DNA of 64,000 nucleotides, from positions 10,059,001 to 10,123,000 of the forward strand of contig JAVMKO010000006.1 in assembly GCA_032164245.1 (NCBI GenBank), given 5' to 3'. This document shows, one piece after another, positions 11,150 to 22,291 of the stretch. Made by a program: the position numbers and the translations under genes. Positions within the stretch are counted from its first letter, which is position 1. Every line of letters starts with the position of its first letter. Below the pieces are notes generated by a model. It was not told the DNA's origin and made no database searches. It saw only the letters and a program-made list of their open reading frames with translations. The DNA is from Sternotherus odoratus (taxonomy: Eukaryota; Chordata; Testudines; Kinosternidae).

Positions 11150-12206
11150 CTTCTCATAGAATCATCGAATATCAGGGTTGGAAGGGACCTCTGGAGGTAT
11201 CTAGTCCAACCCCCTGCTTAAAGCAGGACCAATCCCCAACTCCATCATTCCAGCCAGGGCTTTATCAAGCCTGACCTTAAAAACCTCTAAGGAAGGTGAT
11301 TCTACCACCTCCCTAGGTAACCCATTCCAGTGCTTAACCACCCTCCTAGTGAAAAAGTTTTTCCTAATATCCAACCTAAACCTTCCCAACTGCAACTTGT
11401 GACCATTACTCCTTGTTTGGTCATCTGCTACCACTGAGAACAGTCTAGATCCATCCTCTTTAGAACCCCCTTTCAGGTAGTTGAAAGCAGCTATCAAATC
11501 TCCCCTCAGTCTTCTCTTCTGTAGACTAAACAATCCCAGTTCTCTCTGTCTCTCCTCATAAGTCATGCGCTCCAGGCCCCTAATCATTGTTGTTGCCCTT
11601 CTCTGGACTCTTTCCAATTTTTCCACATCCTTCCTGTAGTGTGGGCCCCAAAATTGGACACAGTACTCCAAATGAGGCCTCACCCATGTCGAATAGAGAG
11701 GAACAATCACGTCCCTAGATCTGCTGACAATGCCCCTACTTATACAGCCCAAAATGCCATTAGCCTTCTTGGCAACAAGGGCACACTGTTGACTCATATC
11801 CAGCTTCTCATCCACTGAAATCCCTAGGTCCTTTTCTGCAGAACTGCTGCCTAGCCATTCGATCCCTAGTCTGTAGCAGTGCATGGGATTCTTCCATCCT
11901 AAGTGCAGGACTTTGCACTTCTCCTTGAACCTCATCAAATTTCTTTTGGCCCAGTCCTCTAATTTATCTAGGTCCCTCTGTATCCTATCCCTACCCTCCA
12001 GCATATCTACCACTCCACCCAGTTTAGTGTCCTCTGCAAACTTGCTGAGGGTGCAGTCCACACCATCCTCCAGATCATTGGTAAAGATATTGAATAAAAC
12101 CAGCCCCAGGACCGACCCTTGGGGCACTCCGCTCGATACCGGCTGCCAACTAGACATGGAGCCATTGATCACTACCCGTTGAGCCCGACGATCCAGCCAG
12201 CTTTTT
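11150..12206 (-). mobile_element. CR1 LINE, 5'-truncated copy
   Basis: On the minus strand the copy runs from the reverse-transcriptase palm to the CR1 3' end, which lies at about 11150 ('aatcatcgaatatcagggttgg' on the + strand is the inverse of the CR1 tail). About 1.06 kb of a much longer element remains. The ORF remnant inside is described separately. The 5' edge near 12206 is set by loss of similarity to the familiar CR1 sequence. Confidence 0.9.
11201..12172 (-). pseudogene. CR1 ORF2 reverse-transcriptase C-terminal half
   Basis: An uninterrupted 323-codon frame encodes the C-terminal half of CR1 ORF2. '[11 protein letters not shown]' (about residues 13-23) is the RT motif before the palm. 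'FAEDTKL' (about residues 45-51) is at the catalytic site. '[20 protein letters not shown]' and '[24 protein letters not shown]' form the conserved C-terminus. The catalytic box is normally FADD in this family; here the first Asp codon reads GAG (Glu) at 12032-12034 on the + strand. The endonuclease and most of the RT domain are missing, so the copy cannot move by itself. The long open frame suggests a fairly recent insertion rather than selection. Confidence 0.9.
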
Positions 12207-13435
12207 CTCCTGCTCCTTCTTGCTCCTGTGCTTTGTGAGGATGAAGCAGTGGGCGATAGCAGTAGCTTGTGATGCAGTGTGTGTGCGTGCGTGCGTGTGC
12301 ACGCACCTTCTCATCAAAGCAGGGTGGAGAGACGCATTGTTTACTGGTCTACGCACTGGGACTGCTGAGCTCACCTGACCTACCCCTTGCGGCCTGGGGC
12401 CAGTCCCTGAACTGCCAGCTCTCCGGATTCTCTCTGTGACAACGCTTGCCTGCCTCAGGGGGGCACTGTGAGAAGAGGATTGTTGGTGTGCATGGATACC
12501 TCTGTGTAAGTACTGACTGTGCCTGGGACATAAATGAAGACAGCCCCCCAATAGGCCTGCTGCCTGCATACCCCTGCTGCTGGAGGCCTCTCCCCCAGTG
12601 GCCTGATGATCCAACCAGCCGACCAAATTTGATGATGAATCCTGGTCATGTGCCACCTGAGGTATGTTGCGCATACGCTAAGAAGAAGAAAAGAAAGGCA
12701 TTTGCCTTCCCATCTGGTGAGAGTATCCTGCTGACTGATGATTATATTGGCAGTTCTTCAGCTGTTCACAAACTGGAGCGAGAAACCCTCAAGCCTGTGT
12801 ATTTGCTCTCAGGTTTCCTGGGATGGTATCTGTGAGCGGAAGGGCTGTAGTTGTACCAAACATTAGATGCTCTTGTTCTGGCGACAGCAAAAGCTGCTCC
12901 ATCACGGGTCACTAGAACAACCTGATCTAATCAGGTTCTGGGTGTGATTCTGGAGAGCCCAGAAAGCACAGCACCAAGGTCTGGTCCGGGGAAGGGTTTC
13001 ACGTCTCAAACGTCTTGGGAGAGGCGAATGCATCTGCCATGAAAAGTAGGAAGCTCTTCTTTCCCCTCAGCATAGCCAAGTGTGTCACATCTGTTTAACA
13101 GAGTGGGTCAGGGAAAGGTGAGTATTGTTCATGTGAAATTTCAAAAGAAATGAAAAGTTTCCATTTTGTCCAATGCTTTCTGTGAATTTCCTTGGGTTTT
13201 TCCAATGAAAAATGTGCTCAACTAACTTTTAACAGTTTTCCCTTCCCCCCAAATTTAGAGAGATTTTGTTTCATTTTGGTGGGATATAGGTATAGCTACA
13301 TCCCTAACGTATTCCTGGATCCCACCAAAATGAAATCAGAAATAGGTTGGTCTGTCTGTCTCATATGCAACCGTAGCTATAGGTGTCGCCTCCACATATA
13401 ATAGTGTGTGTGTACACACACGCACACTTTTAATG
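12207..13435. other. Intergenic, unassigned
   Basis: Contains a short GT/GC alternating stretch (about 12276-12306). No recognised gene. Frames at 12446-12835 (+) and on the opposite strand have no family motif. Confidence 0.35.
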
Positions 13436-13615
13436 CTTTGCACTTTGCAGGGTCCATCACAAAGGAGGACATATCTTTTTACTCCCATTTTGTAGCTGTG
13501 AAAATGAAACCGAGCTGTAAGTGACTTGCTCACGGTCATGCAATAAGTCAGTGTCAGAATCTGGAATAGAAACCTTATCTCCTGATGCGCACGCCTGTTC
13601 TAACCAGTCGGGCAC
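13436..13615 (-). mobile_element. CORE-SINE/MIR-like fragment
   Basis: The + strand carries the inverse of a MIR-like core: 'cccattttgtagctgtgaaaatgaa', then 'gtgacttgctcacggtcatgc', then 'tcagaatctggaatagaaacc'. Order and spacing match the minus-strand form of the other MIR-like copies in this window. Both ends are ragged. Confidence 0.65.
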
Positions 13616-15410
13616 ACTACTGGATTATATTTGTAATTTATAACTTACCACTACAATGGGGTGACTTGACTCGCCGTGGGATATTACTTATTCTGTTGTA
13701 GGCCACAGAATCATTCATCACCTTTTTTCATTTTTTGGTCCAGTTACCTGAGCATAGCCAGTGCATGTTCGTAAGACCACAAGTGCCCCTTTATTTGGTC
13801 ATCTAAGTACCATCTAACATAATCTTAACATCTGCTTGTGCATAAGGGACCCAACTCCTGTTCCTTTTACTGTACCAAGAGTGAAATATGGCTTTCCTTG
13901 ATGCGGTTAGTGGTCTCCCTGTCAGATCTATTATTAAAGACACTTCTGCAGCTGAACTCATTAAGCGACTAGTGCTCTAGCTCCTGTTCTTTAGTCCCTG
14001 TTGCATTTCAAATAGAGCCCTTTAATTTGAATTAATTCTTAATTCGGCTCTGTATCCCTTCCTCCCCCTCCCCCCCCAAAGATCTATCCTCAGCATCCTT
14101 CAGAATGAAATGCAGCCGGAGAATTCTTTGATCTGTTTAAATGGAGACGTGTGCTGGTAAAAGGGGTCTTGTTTTGGCTGCTGCTGCTGCAGATTTTTAC
14201 TGCCTCTGTGTGACCAGAATGTGTAATAATAAAAAGAGGTCTGGGTCTCTGCGTATGGTCTGTACTTACTAAATGGATTTAACACATGAGCCAATCAGGG
14301 GAATAGCTCACTACTGTATTGGTTCCAGGGCTTGCTTAGGGGATACGATATTTTCATCTGACTCTGCAGTTTTGTGCCTGGAACTCCTCATGCAACAGGG
14401 AGCCGGGGGGCAGATTTAGTGAAGTGAAAAAGAATCAGGATTTTCTTTCTCCTTTGATTTTTAAGGAATACTTCTAGGGCCTGATCTGCCCCCGCTGCAA
14501 TAGACGCAAAAGTCCTCGGTGGTGCAGAGCTGGGCCTTTTGCTCTTTGGCCAGGGAGTCGGGCGGATGGATTGAGTGGCGTGGGAGAGTGGGTGTGGGAG
14601 TCTGGGCTTGGGCAGTCGGGCTGATATCTAATCGATTAAATGCGCTCAGTGCCTGTTGGAAATCAAACGAAATAAACAGGTGGAAGGTCTGCTCCTATAG
14701 CAAACCAGTCTGCATGCTGCAAGAGGAGCAAAATGCCTTTTCCGCACAGATCGCTGCTCTCTTAAACTCTTCTGTATCGTCGGAAGATCAGGGAGTTTGT
14801 TATAAATAAAATCAGGAAATGCTGTCTGTTCTCACCTTCCCTGTGCATCTTGGGACCAACATCTAATGGTCGCCATATTGCTTTATAAAAACCCATTCCG
14901 GCCTAGTTTGTCGTTATTATTTATGTGCTGCTTAACAGACAAATAACATGGGCCCGATTCTGATCTAACTCCGATAACCATGTTCACTGCAATGGAGTTG
15001 CTCCTGATTTACAGCTTTGCTACCATACTCCCCCCGGAACCCAAAGCCTTTGGTTTCCCATAAGCTACTCAGCAGCTCATGTAAATGTAAACGTAGGTGA
15101 GAGAAGAGTCAGGCCTAATGACCCTGTTCCACGGCTCTTCCCATCCAAATCCCCCACTCGCCCCTTGACATCTCTCACGACCGTGACCTGACCCGCCTGC
15201 TGGGACAGTGGGAGGCTCTTTCTGTGGCTAGTCAGCCCTGTTCCTTGTCCCATCCAGGGTGGGTCACTCAAACAATGTGAGACTGTCTTTCCCCACAGGG
15301 CTCTCAGCCCCGGCCGGCCTGGGAGCCCCAGTGAACTTTGCTCAGGACCTCAGCGTAGATTTTCCATGTGGCAGGCTTGGATCTGGGGACCCTTTCCCAC
15401 TGGGTGCAAG
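13616..15410. other. Intergenic, unassigned
   Basis: No gene recognised. A small palindromic MITE-like unit occurs at about 14948-15012 ('gggcccgattctgatct ... ctcctgatttac'). The region is otherwise free of repeats I can name. Confidence 0.35.
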
Positions 15411-15506
15411 CCCTGTGCCGTATTCCAGGCCTTGTGCCGTATTCCAGGCCTTGTGCCGTATTCCAGGCCTTGTGCCGTATTGCAGGCCCTGTGCCATATT
15501 TCAGGA
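15411..15506. repeat. 19-bp tandem repeat, about 5 copies
   Basis: The unit CCTTGTGCCGTATTCCAGG is repeated about five times; the last copies have single-base changes. Open frames across it on both strands are artefacts. Confidence 0.92.
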
Positions 15507-15594
15507 CAGCTCCACTCTGTGAAAGTGAAACCCCGGTGAAGGTGACATGAGCAGCAAGAGCTATGCTGATCTGCAGAGTAAGTGTTGTCGGGGG

Positions 15595-15886
15595 CAGGGC
15601 TGCCCTTATCATGAGGCGAACTGAGGGGGGCCACCTCAGGTGCCAGACTGTGCTGTGTGTGTGTGTGGTGGGGTTGGTGCCACTAGGACCCAGAGTGTAG
15701 AAAATTGTGTCTGCTGCTGGTGCCTGTGTATTCTCTCTGCTCTAGGTGCACAGAGAGATGGTGGAGCGCTGGGCTGGAGGAAGGAGGGACCAAGTGACCT
15801 TTCAAAGTTTTGGCCCAAGCGAGAGGACATGGGGGTGTCATTTGAGCTCCCGGTGTCAGGTGCCAAAATGTTGTGGGCTGACCCTG
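15595..15886. mobile_element. Probable hAT-like non-autonomous element
   Basis: The left end CAGGGCTGCCCTTATCATG and the complement of the right end CAGGGTCAGCCCACAACA resemble hAT termini. The 8-bp flanks do not agree well, so the boundary or assignment may be off. A short (GT)n lies at about 15655-15668. Confidence 0.45.
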
Positions 15887-16388
15887 ATCTGGGGGCATCT
15901 TTATGCCCCAGTTTCTCCGAGCCTTCAAGTGTGCTGAAGAGCAATGGCTAACATCCTGCAGTTCTTCTCCCCACTCACGGCCTTACAGGTTTCCCTGATG
16001 TGCTTTCCCCCTGAATGTACCCTGCCGAACACCCCGGTGTCTAGAGGGCAGTCACAGACCTAGCTGGCGTGATTAATACCCGTCCTGCACAGGGACTCGC
16101 GCAGCCACGTGGCACAGTTGAAATTTGCACTTAAAGCAGGGCTCAAATGCCATGGTTGCACCCTCTGCTCATGGAATTTCATCTCCAAATTACCTCAGAG
16201 CACTGTGCCTTGCCAGTGTGGATGGGGAGTAAGGTAGAGTGCTCTGGGTGGCTTTATTGCGGTATAACGTCCAAGGGTAGCCAAGCCCTGAGTTAGTTCA
16301 ACGGGTCACCTCTCTGTGTCGACAGCCTTATATTGCTTTAGCTTGTGTTGGTAAATTTACAAGCACCAGTTAAATTGATGGAACCAAA
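15887..16388. other. Intergenic, unassigned
   Basis: No gene, repeat terminus or obvious structure recognised in this stretch. Confidence 0.35.
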
Positions 16389-16396
16389 TAGAAGAG

Positions 16397-16632
16397 CAGG
16401 GACGGCTCTATGTTTGTGGCCGCCCCAAGTGTGGCAGTCAGGCGGCCTTCGGCGGCACACCTGCGGGACGTCCACTGATCCCGCGTACCTCTACCCGTCG
16501 CTGAAATGCCGCCGAATCCGTGGGACCTGTAGACCTCCCGCAGGCGTTCCGCCGAAGGCCACCTGACTGCCACCCCCTGAAGCTTGCTGCCCAAGACACG
16601 CACTTCTGCGCTGGTGCCTGGAGCCGCCCCGG
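16397..16632. mobile_element. hAT-like MITE with degraded 8-bp duplication
   Basis: The left end is CAGGGACGGCTCTATG and the complement of the right end is CCGGGGCGGCTCCAGGC. Flanks TAGAAGAG (16389-16396) and CGGAAGAG (16633-16640) agree at 6 of 8. The interior is CG-rich with inverted copies of 'ggcggaacgcctgcggg', so open frames on both strands are shadows. Confidence 0.75.
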
Positions 16633-16640
16633 CGGAAGAG

Positions 16641-19280
16641 AATCCACATGCAGAAGTTGCACTGGTTTAACCAAACCAGTTTAAGTTAAGATGGTCCACG
16701 TTCTGTGTCTAGACTAGCCCTAGTTAACTAAACTTTTTTCCACTTCCAAAGTGTGGCACAAACGGGAATGAATGATTCCAGCATGCTGGGAAGATGAAAA
16801 GTCCTCTGTAGCTGCTAAATATTAGTGTTCGGAAGGGAAACAGATCAAGCTGTTTTGTGAGGTTTAAACAGCTCCTATATCCCAGGCATGGCTTTGTGCT
16901 AGAAATTGTCTTCTGCATAGGAGCTCATTTTTCCATTCAAGATGGACAGCACAGTAGAAAACATACAGCTTTTGTGCGGCTGAATCCGACCAGCTATCCG
17001 TGTTTAAAAGCTCAACCACTATAAATGCTGGCAGTCCAATCTGGTTAATCCATGCTTGGATTATCTGCATGTTCTGGTATCTGAGATATGCACATGGTCA
17101 TGCTGGCTTTGTAGCATGGTGTATGTATCTGTCCTAGACTGGATTAATTTTAGATGCTGTGGATACAGACAAAACTGGAGCGTGCAAACTGATTTGGATA
17201 AAATTTGACTACAAATATATTTTTTGCTGGGTGCCTTCAAATGTCTTCTTGACTGTGGAATGCCTGCCAAACAATATTACGTTTTACACCAAACTATGTT
17301 TTGGTCTCTAAAGATGTTGGATGAAAGATTTGAAACTCCAAGCATGTTTCAAAAAAGAATGAGTCACTCAAATTGTCCAAGAGAAACTAATGAATGTCAT
17401 TTACTGTGCTTCGCAGCTCAACTAACATCTAGCCTCTTTCTTCTATTGCGTTCATGGCTAGCGAGGGCCCGGATCACTAAATGGAAATGTCAGTTTTGAA
17501 GAATCCTCCTGGTAGCTTTGAAATTGCCTTGGTATTTTTTTTATTTGTTTGATTGTCCTAGTTCAAAATAATCTTCTAGGTTATTTAAAAAAAAAATTGG
17601 TGGATCCCTCTAGCATTTAAAAAGGAAGCTAAATGCTCATGTTTATAGTCTTTTTAGAAGACTGGGCTAGGTGGGCGAGATACTGACCTTGGTTAGTCCC
17701 GTGGTATAGTGCTTAGATAGAGGTACTCCTGGTTTACCCTGGTGTCAGTGAGATCAGAATCAGACCTGGTGTTTTTAATTTCTGTTTGCATTGCTTAGCT
17801 TAGCCGTGGAAATGGAAATCTGACTTGAGGCTTTGAAAAATATGAAGAAATGAGCTGCTGCTTTTAATGCCGTGTCTGAAAGGGACTCTGTCACCGTCTT
17901 ATCACTCCTGTCGTCTAGTAGAGAAGCAGTGTTGCACTGTGACTCTTTCCACACGCGGGCAATTAACGTACATTGTAACTATTACCTAAAGTGTGAGTAG
18001 AATGGTGTGCTGGAGTTCTCCAATTGTCTTACGATGCTCCTCGTAAACTCACACCGTACATACACGCCATGTATGCAGATCATGAGTCCAAACCTCTTGA
18101 GGAATCCCAGTCACTGTAAGGTGAGTACCCATTCTTTGCTTTCCAGAAGGGGCCAACCCTGCAAAGGGCTAAGCTCACCCTGGCAAGGGGCTGCGTGCCC
18201 TCAATGCCAACTGAAGCCAAGAGCAGCCATGAGTTGGCTGAATTCCCATAATAAACGTATTCGTTTTTTGAAAATGGCTCTTAATGTTTTAATTATTTAC
18301 GAGCCTTAATACTTAAGGCAACAAGTCCTCAAGGCTTAAAAGGACTTTAAAATTCCATTTGCCGCTCACCAGGCCTGACTGATAAAATAATGTCCAACAA
18401 ACGCGTCAATTAGCCGCCGATTCGCTGCTGCTTTCGCTAAGCTAATGACGGCTGGAATGAAGAATTTGAAGCCGGAGCTGTTCCTTCAGCCTGCTCCAAG
18501 GGTGCCAGGCAGAAAAGGTTAGTCATGTGTACCAAATGCAGTGTGAGCGTCTCCATTATTCATGTGTGTCAAACAGACAAGGAGCATTTCAATGCCTGCA
18601 GTCACTCGATGGTAATTTGTATTATATAATCAGATATAATCTGGTCATTAATACACATAATTCCCAGTGAGCTGACAGTAATGAATCTGGAGTGTATTAT
18701 TCCACAGCCTTGCTTCCTTGCTAAATAAGGGCCGGTGTTAATAAGTACCAATATGCTGTAGCCAGTGGCACCCAGGAGAATTGCAGGGTTCATGGTGGAA
18801 TTAAGGTACTTAGCTTTGTTCTTTGCCTTTTGCCCTGAAGTTTGGGACATGATGAAAAACCACCCAATTTGGACTCGCGTTCCTTCAGGCCGGATTTTTC
18901 TTCTTGACTGTGAACTCTGGCTAAAAACCTCTAATGATGCATCAATCACTGGTTAGGACAGAAAGCTCCAGTTTTCTCTCCAGGACTGATTGCCTGCTCT
19001 GCTGAGTTAGGTTGGGCCCATAAGCCTTTTCCTTTCTTCTCTGCTCTCCCTTTTCTTTAATAACTGAGCTTTTTTATGGTCTGACAGCCCTTCCCCTCCA
19101 CCCCCCGAAAGCGTGTGATTGATGATGTCATTTGTTAGCTAGTTTGGAGTGCAAATTAGCTGCACAAAAACGGCAGGTCTGCGCCACTCTTTAGAGCCTT
19201 ACGTGATTTTCAAGGCAGTAGGAGTCCATGCTACTAAGTGCTTGATGCCATCACGATACTAATTATGTAATCAGCAAAGG
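16641..19280. other. Intergenic; AT-rich block 18230-18960 may be conserved non-coding
   Basis: No repeat ends and no coding signal were seen. The block 18230-18650 is rich in TAAT/ATTA-type homeodomain half-sites and looks unlike the surrounding repeat-derived DNA. Conservation cannot be tested here. Confidence 0.3.
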
Positions 19281-19289
19281 GGTGGGCAG

Positions 19290-19520
19290 GTTTTTATTAT
19301 TTATTTACAATATAGGAGTGCCTGGAGGCCCACCAGTACCGGGACCCCATTGGGCTGGAGGCTACACCTTGTGGGGCGGTCCCAAAGAGCTTGCAGCACA
19401 GAAAAGGCAGACAAAAGGTGGGAGGGGAAATGGACCCACTCAAGGTTACTCAGCAACACAGCAGAGTTCTCTTGACGCCTAGTCCATTGCCCTAACTACT
19501 AGACCACACTGCCCCTTCGA
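19290..19520 (-). mobile_element. MIR-like SINE with L2-like tail
   Basis: The + strand reads the inverse: 'attatttatttacaatatagg', 'gggaccccattgggct', 'aaagagcttgcagcaca', 'ggttactcagcaac', ending 'actactagaccacactgcc'. This order is shared with the copies at 30180-30380 and 21400-21720. Confidence 0.75.
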
Positions 19521-19559
19521 GGTGGGTGGCGCAGACAGTAGGGCGCTGGAACCGAAATG

Positions 19560-19775
19560 GTGACTCTTGTCATTGATTTCTGCTGATGATTCATTATGTG
19601 GCCTTAAACTCATCCCCCCTCGGCGCCTGTCTCAATTGACCCAGCCCTACGATGAGTCTGGCTAAGACTAACCTCCCTCCCTAAGCTAGCTGTGTAGGAA
19701 GCACTCTGAGATCCCCAGGGGGAGGGTGCACTCCTCCGAGGGCAAAGTACCAGGGTTATTTTTTATTGTTTCTAA
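19560..19775 (+). mobile_element. MIR-like SINE fragment
   Basis: The order 'tgtggccttaaactcatc', a CT-rich core, 'gaagcactctgagatcc' and 'agggcaaagtaccagg' ending in 'ttatttttta' is that of a + strand MIR-like copy with its tail. It is highly decayed. Confidence 0.5.
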
Positions 19776-20217
19776 GCAGGGTTTGCAATAAATGAAGAGG
19801 TAAAAGAAAATAGACAATCAATGTTCTTGAGCGTGTCAGGCTCCGAGCTGGACTGTTCGGTTCAGGGATGCTGTGAAGCTGGTTGAATGCCTGGCTTTGT
19901 ACAGCTCCATTGTGGGATCCCCAGGGGTCTTTCTGAGGGGCGGCTTTCTCCCACATTTACCGGTCTCCTCCTGATGTGTAGGCTTGTGCAGGTTGCAGAA
20001 GTTAAATTGCACATCCAGCAACACCAGCATGGGCTCCTAACCAGGCTACTCTCCTAGAATCCAGGAGGTGAGCTCCGTTGCTCTTTCTGATGATTATATA
20101 TACAGAGCTCGTTGCTGTACAGGGTCGTTAATTCTGGAGCCCAAGGTTGGTAATTTCATTTGTAGCAGTGCCAGTGTGTACCCTTTAACACACAAAGCAG
20201 GTCTCATGCTGTCAGGA

Positions 20218-20440
20218 TAAGAACATAAGAACGTCCACACTGGGTCAGACCATCTAGCCCAGTATCCTGTCTTCCAACAGTGGCCAACGCCAGGTGCCCC
20301 AGAAGGAATGAACAGAACAGGTAATCATCAAACGATCCATTCCTTATCACCCTTTCTAGGGACACCATCCCTGCCCATCCTGGCTAATAGCCATTGGTGG
20401 ACCTATCCCCCATGAAAATTGCCATCTATAATATTCTGAG
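20218..20440 (-). mobile_element. CR1 LINE 3' UTR fragment
   Basis: 'aagaacataagaacgtccac' followed by 'actgggtcagacca' is the inverse of the CR1 3' tail that ends the copy at 500-1687. Homology continues through 'taatagccattggtggacc' at about 20390-20404. No coding part is retained. Confidence 0.85.
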
Positions 20441-21400
20441 GCTGTTTTAGTGCCAGCAGCTTGAAACCCACAGCATATGTCAGTGAAGTCCCCCATGATC
20501 ACTCGGTTTTTTCCCCCCTACACATTTTAGATAAGTGTTCTGACTATGCAAGTAATCCCTTTGAAATCCATCTCAAAGTTAAGCGCATGGTTAGGTGCTT
20601 CGATGAATTGGGGCCTCTAAAAACAAGGCGTGGCCAGCTGGCCATCAGTTTTGCATGATTTGTTTCCCTTCAGCCTTTACTGCATCAAGCTGACTATTAA
20701 ATCACCCTTCCCCACTGTTTAAAGTGAGCGAGTAGAAATGAACCACCCTTGCGGCTGTGGTTTGAAATAAGTCCAATTAATTTCCATGTTGTTAGTGTTA
20801 ATATATGCATTCGACATGATGGCTTGCGACAGACTGGCTTATTCGCTCATGGAAAAAGCTGGTCTCAGAGTTTTCCTTTTAATTAAAATGGGGATTTTGC
20901 TGCTTTTTTAGGTGCGTTCCTCCAGGAAACCACCCACCGAGCTGCAGCCTCTCAGTCCCAGCGGTGCTGTTACTGGTTTAAAATAAATTCCCTCTAACAA
21001 TTAGTGTCGTAACAAATTCATATTTATCCTGCTAATTTAAGGGCCCCGAAAAACTCCAGTTTGTTCTCAGAAGAGGCAGATAAACAAACAGAGCAGTCGC
21101 CAAACACACAGATGCACTTCTTGCAAATCTGCATAGTAATTGCTATTTACAGTCAATTCCCTTGTTGATGACGCCTGTACAAAGGATGCGGCAAACAGTC
21201 GACATAGGATTCATGGCCAGATTCATTAGCAGAACCAAGTAACCCTGCAGTGTACAATTCTTATGCTGGTTGCTTAAAACTAGATAAAAAGAAGGAGAGG
21301 AAACCAACAGTGGAGCATAATTTTGTACCAGTGTCTTCTAGAAAGTACTATAATTATTGCAGCTATGCTAGCAGAGCCAGCCAAGGCGGGATTTTGTTGT
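20441..21400. other. Intergenic; possible conserved non-coding block 20690-21240
   Basis: The block has no repeat ends and no ORF, an even base composition, and clustered AT-core motifs ('ccaattaatttccatg', 'ctgctaatttaag'). It looks like a candidate enhancer, but this is an impression only. Confidence 0.3.
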
Positions 21401-21720
21401 ACCAGGTGCTGCATATACACATAGTAAGAGAGAGTCCATGTTCTGAAGAGTTTACAGTCTTTGGAGTCAACAGAAGGATTATTACTGACATTGTATAGAT
21501 GGGATACTGAGTAACCAAGAGGTTAAGGCCCAAATCCTTAAAGGTATTGAGGTGCCTAACTCCAATTGAAATCAATGAGTTAGGTGCCTAAATGCCTTGG
21601 GATCTGAGCCTAAGTGACTTACCCTGTCATATGCAGAGTCTGTGGGAGAGCCAGGAACTCAGTCTAGCGCTCCCGAGTCCCAGTCTACTGCTTTTAGCAG
21701 TAAGACACCTTCCTCATTTA
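21400..21720 (-). mobile_element. MIR-like SINE split by an 84-bp MITE
   Basis: The inverse MIR-like order is visible: 'gagagtccatgttctgaag', 'agtttacagtctttggag', 'agatgggatactgag', then after the MITE 'gtgacttaccctgtcatatg' and 'agccaggaactcag'. Removing 21527-21613 restores the usual 'gaggttaagtgactt' junction. Confidence 0.7.
21527..21610. mobile_element. 84-bp palindromic MITE, TAA duplication
   Basis: The ends GGCCCAAATCC and, on the complement, GGCTCAGATCC are inverted repeats. TAA flanks both sides (21524-21526, 21611-21613). The interior is palindromic around 'ttgaaatcaatg'. The 3-bp TWA site suggests Harbinger mobilisation. A sister copy lies at 30491-30566. Confidence 0.8.
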
Positions 21721-21870
21721 GTAACCATTGATAACAGGCAGGGTGTTTTATGAGAGACAGCAGTCCAGACAGGCTTTACCCCTATAATCTAGTACACAAG
21801 GATTCAGTTCAGAATTGCTAAATTTGTTTATTTCTCCAAAGAAATAAGCTCCTGCCTCCTCAGGACATAG

Positions 21871-22289
21871 GTTTCAGGGTGACAGCTGTGTTAGTCTGTA
21901 TCAGCGAAAACAAGGAGGAGTCCTTGTGGCACCTTAGAGACTAATAAGGGCTTGTCTTCACTTGAGCCGGCAGGGATCCATCTTTTGGTGATCGATTTAT
22001 CGCGTCTCGTTAAGACGTGATAAATTGACCACCAGCGGCTCCCCCGTCGACACCGGAAGTCCAGCTTGTGAAGAGGTGCAAGTTGGAGTCGACAGGGGAC
22101 CGCGCCGCCGACCGCCACCGCCGTGAGGATGGGAGGTAAGTCGGCTGTAGAGACGTCGATTTCAGCTACGTTATTAACGTAGCTGAAATTGCATATCTAC
22201 AGTCGATTTCCCCCCCCCCCCCCCAGTGGAGACCAGCCCTAACAAATTTGTTAGTCACTAAGATGCCACAAGGACTCCTCGTTGTTTCA
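21871..22289. mobile_element. Penelope-like palindrome split by a MITE
   Basis: The left arm, 21908-21944, reads 'aaacaaggaggagtccttg' then 'tggcaccttagagactaa'. The right arm, 22243-22287, is its inverse. Once the Harbinger MITE between them is removed the two arms form a near-continuous hairpin. A longer left flank from 21871 ('gtttcagggtgacagctgtg') matches the usual outer end of these elements. No hammerhead core is retained in this short copy. Confidence 0.7.
21948..22239. mobile_element. PIF/Harbinger-like MITE with TAA duplication
   Basis: The left end is GGGCTTGTCTTCACTTGAG and the complement of the right end is GGGCTGGTCTCCACTGGGG. TAA flanks both sides (21945-21947, 22240-22242). 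The interior shares 'gatttatcgcgtc' and its inverse with the MITE at 903-1197, so they are one family. It ends in a C14-16 run. Confidence 0.85.
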
Positions 22290-22291
22290 GG

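Noticed and set aside
12150..12674. 174-codon minus-strand frame adjacent to the CR1 ORF
   Set aside because: In another frame from the CR1 ORF and beyond its 5' edge; contains a GT-repeat-encoded His/Thr run.
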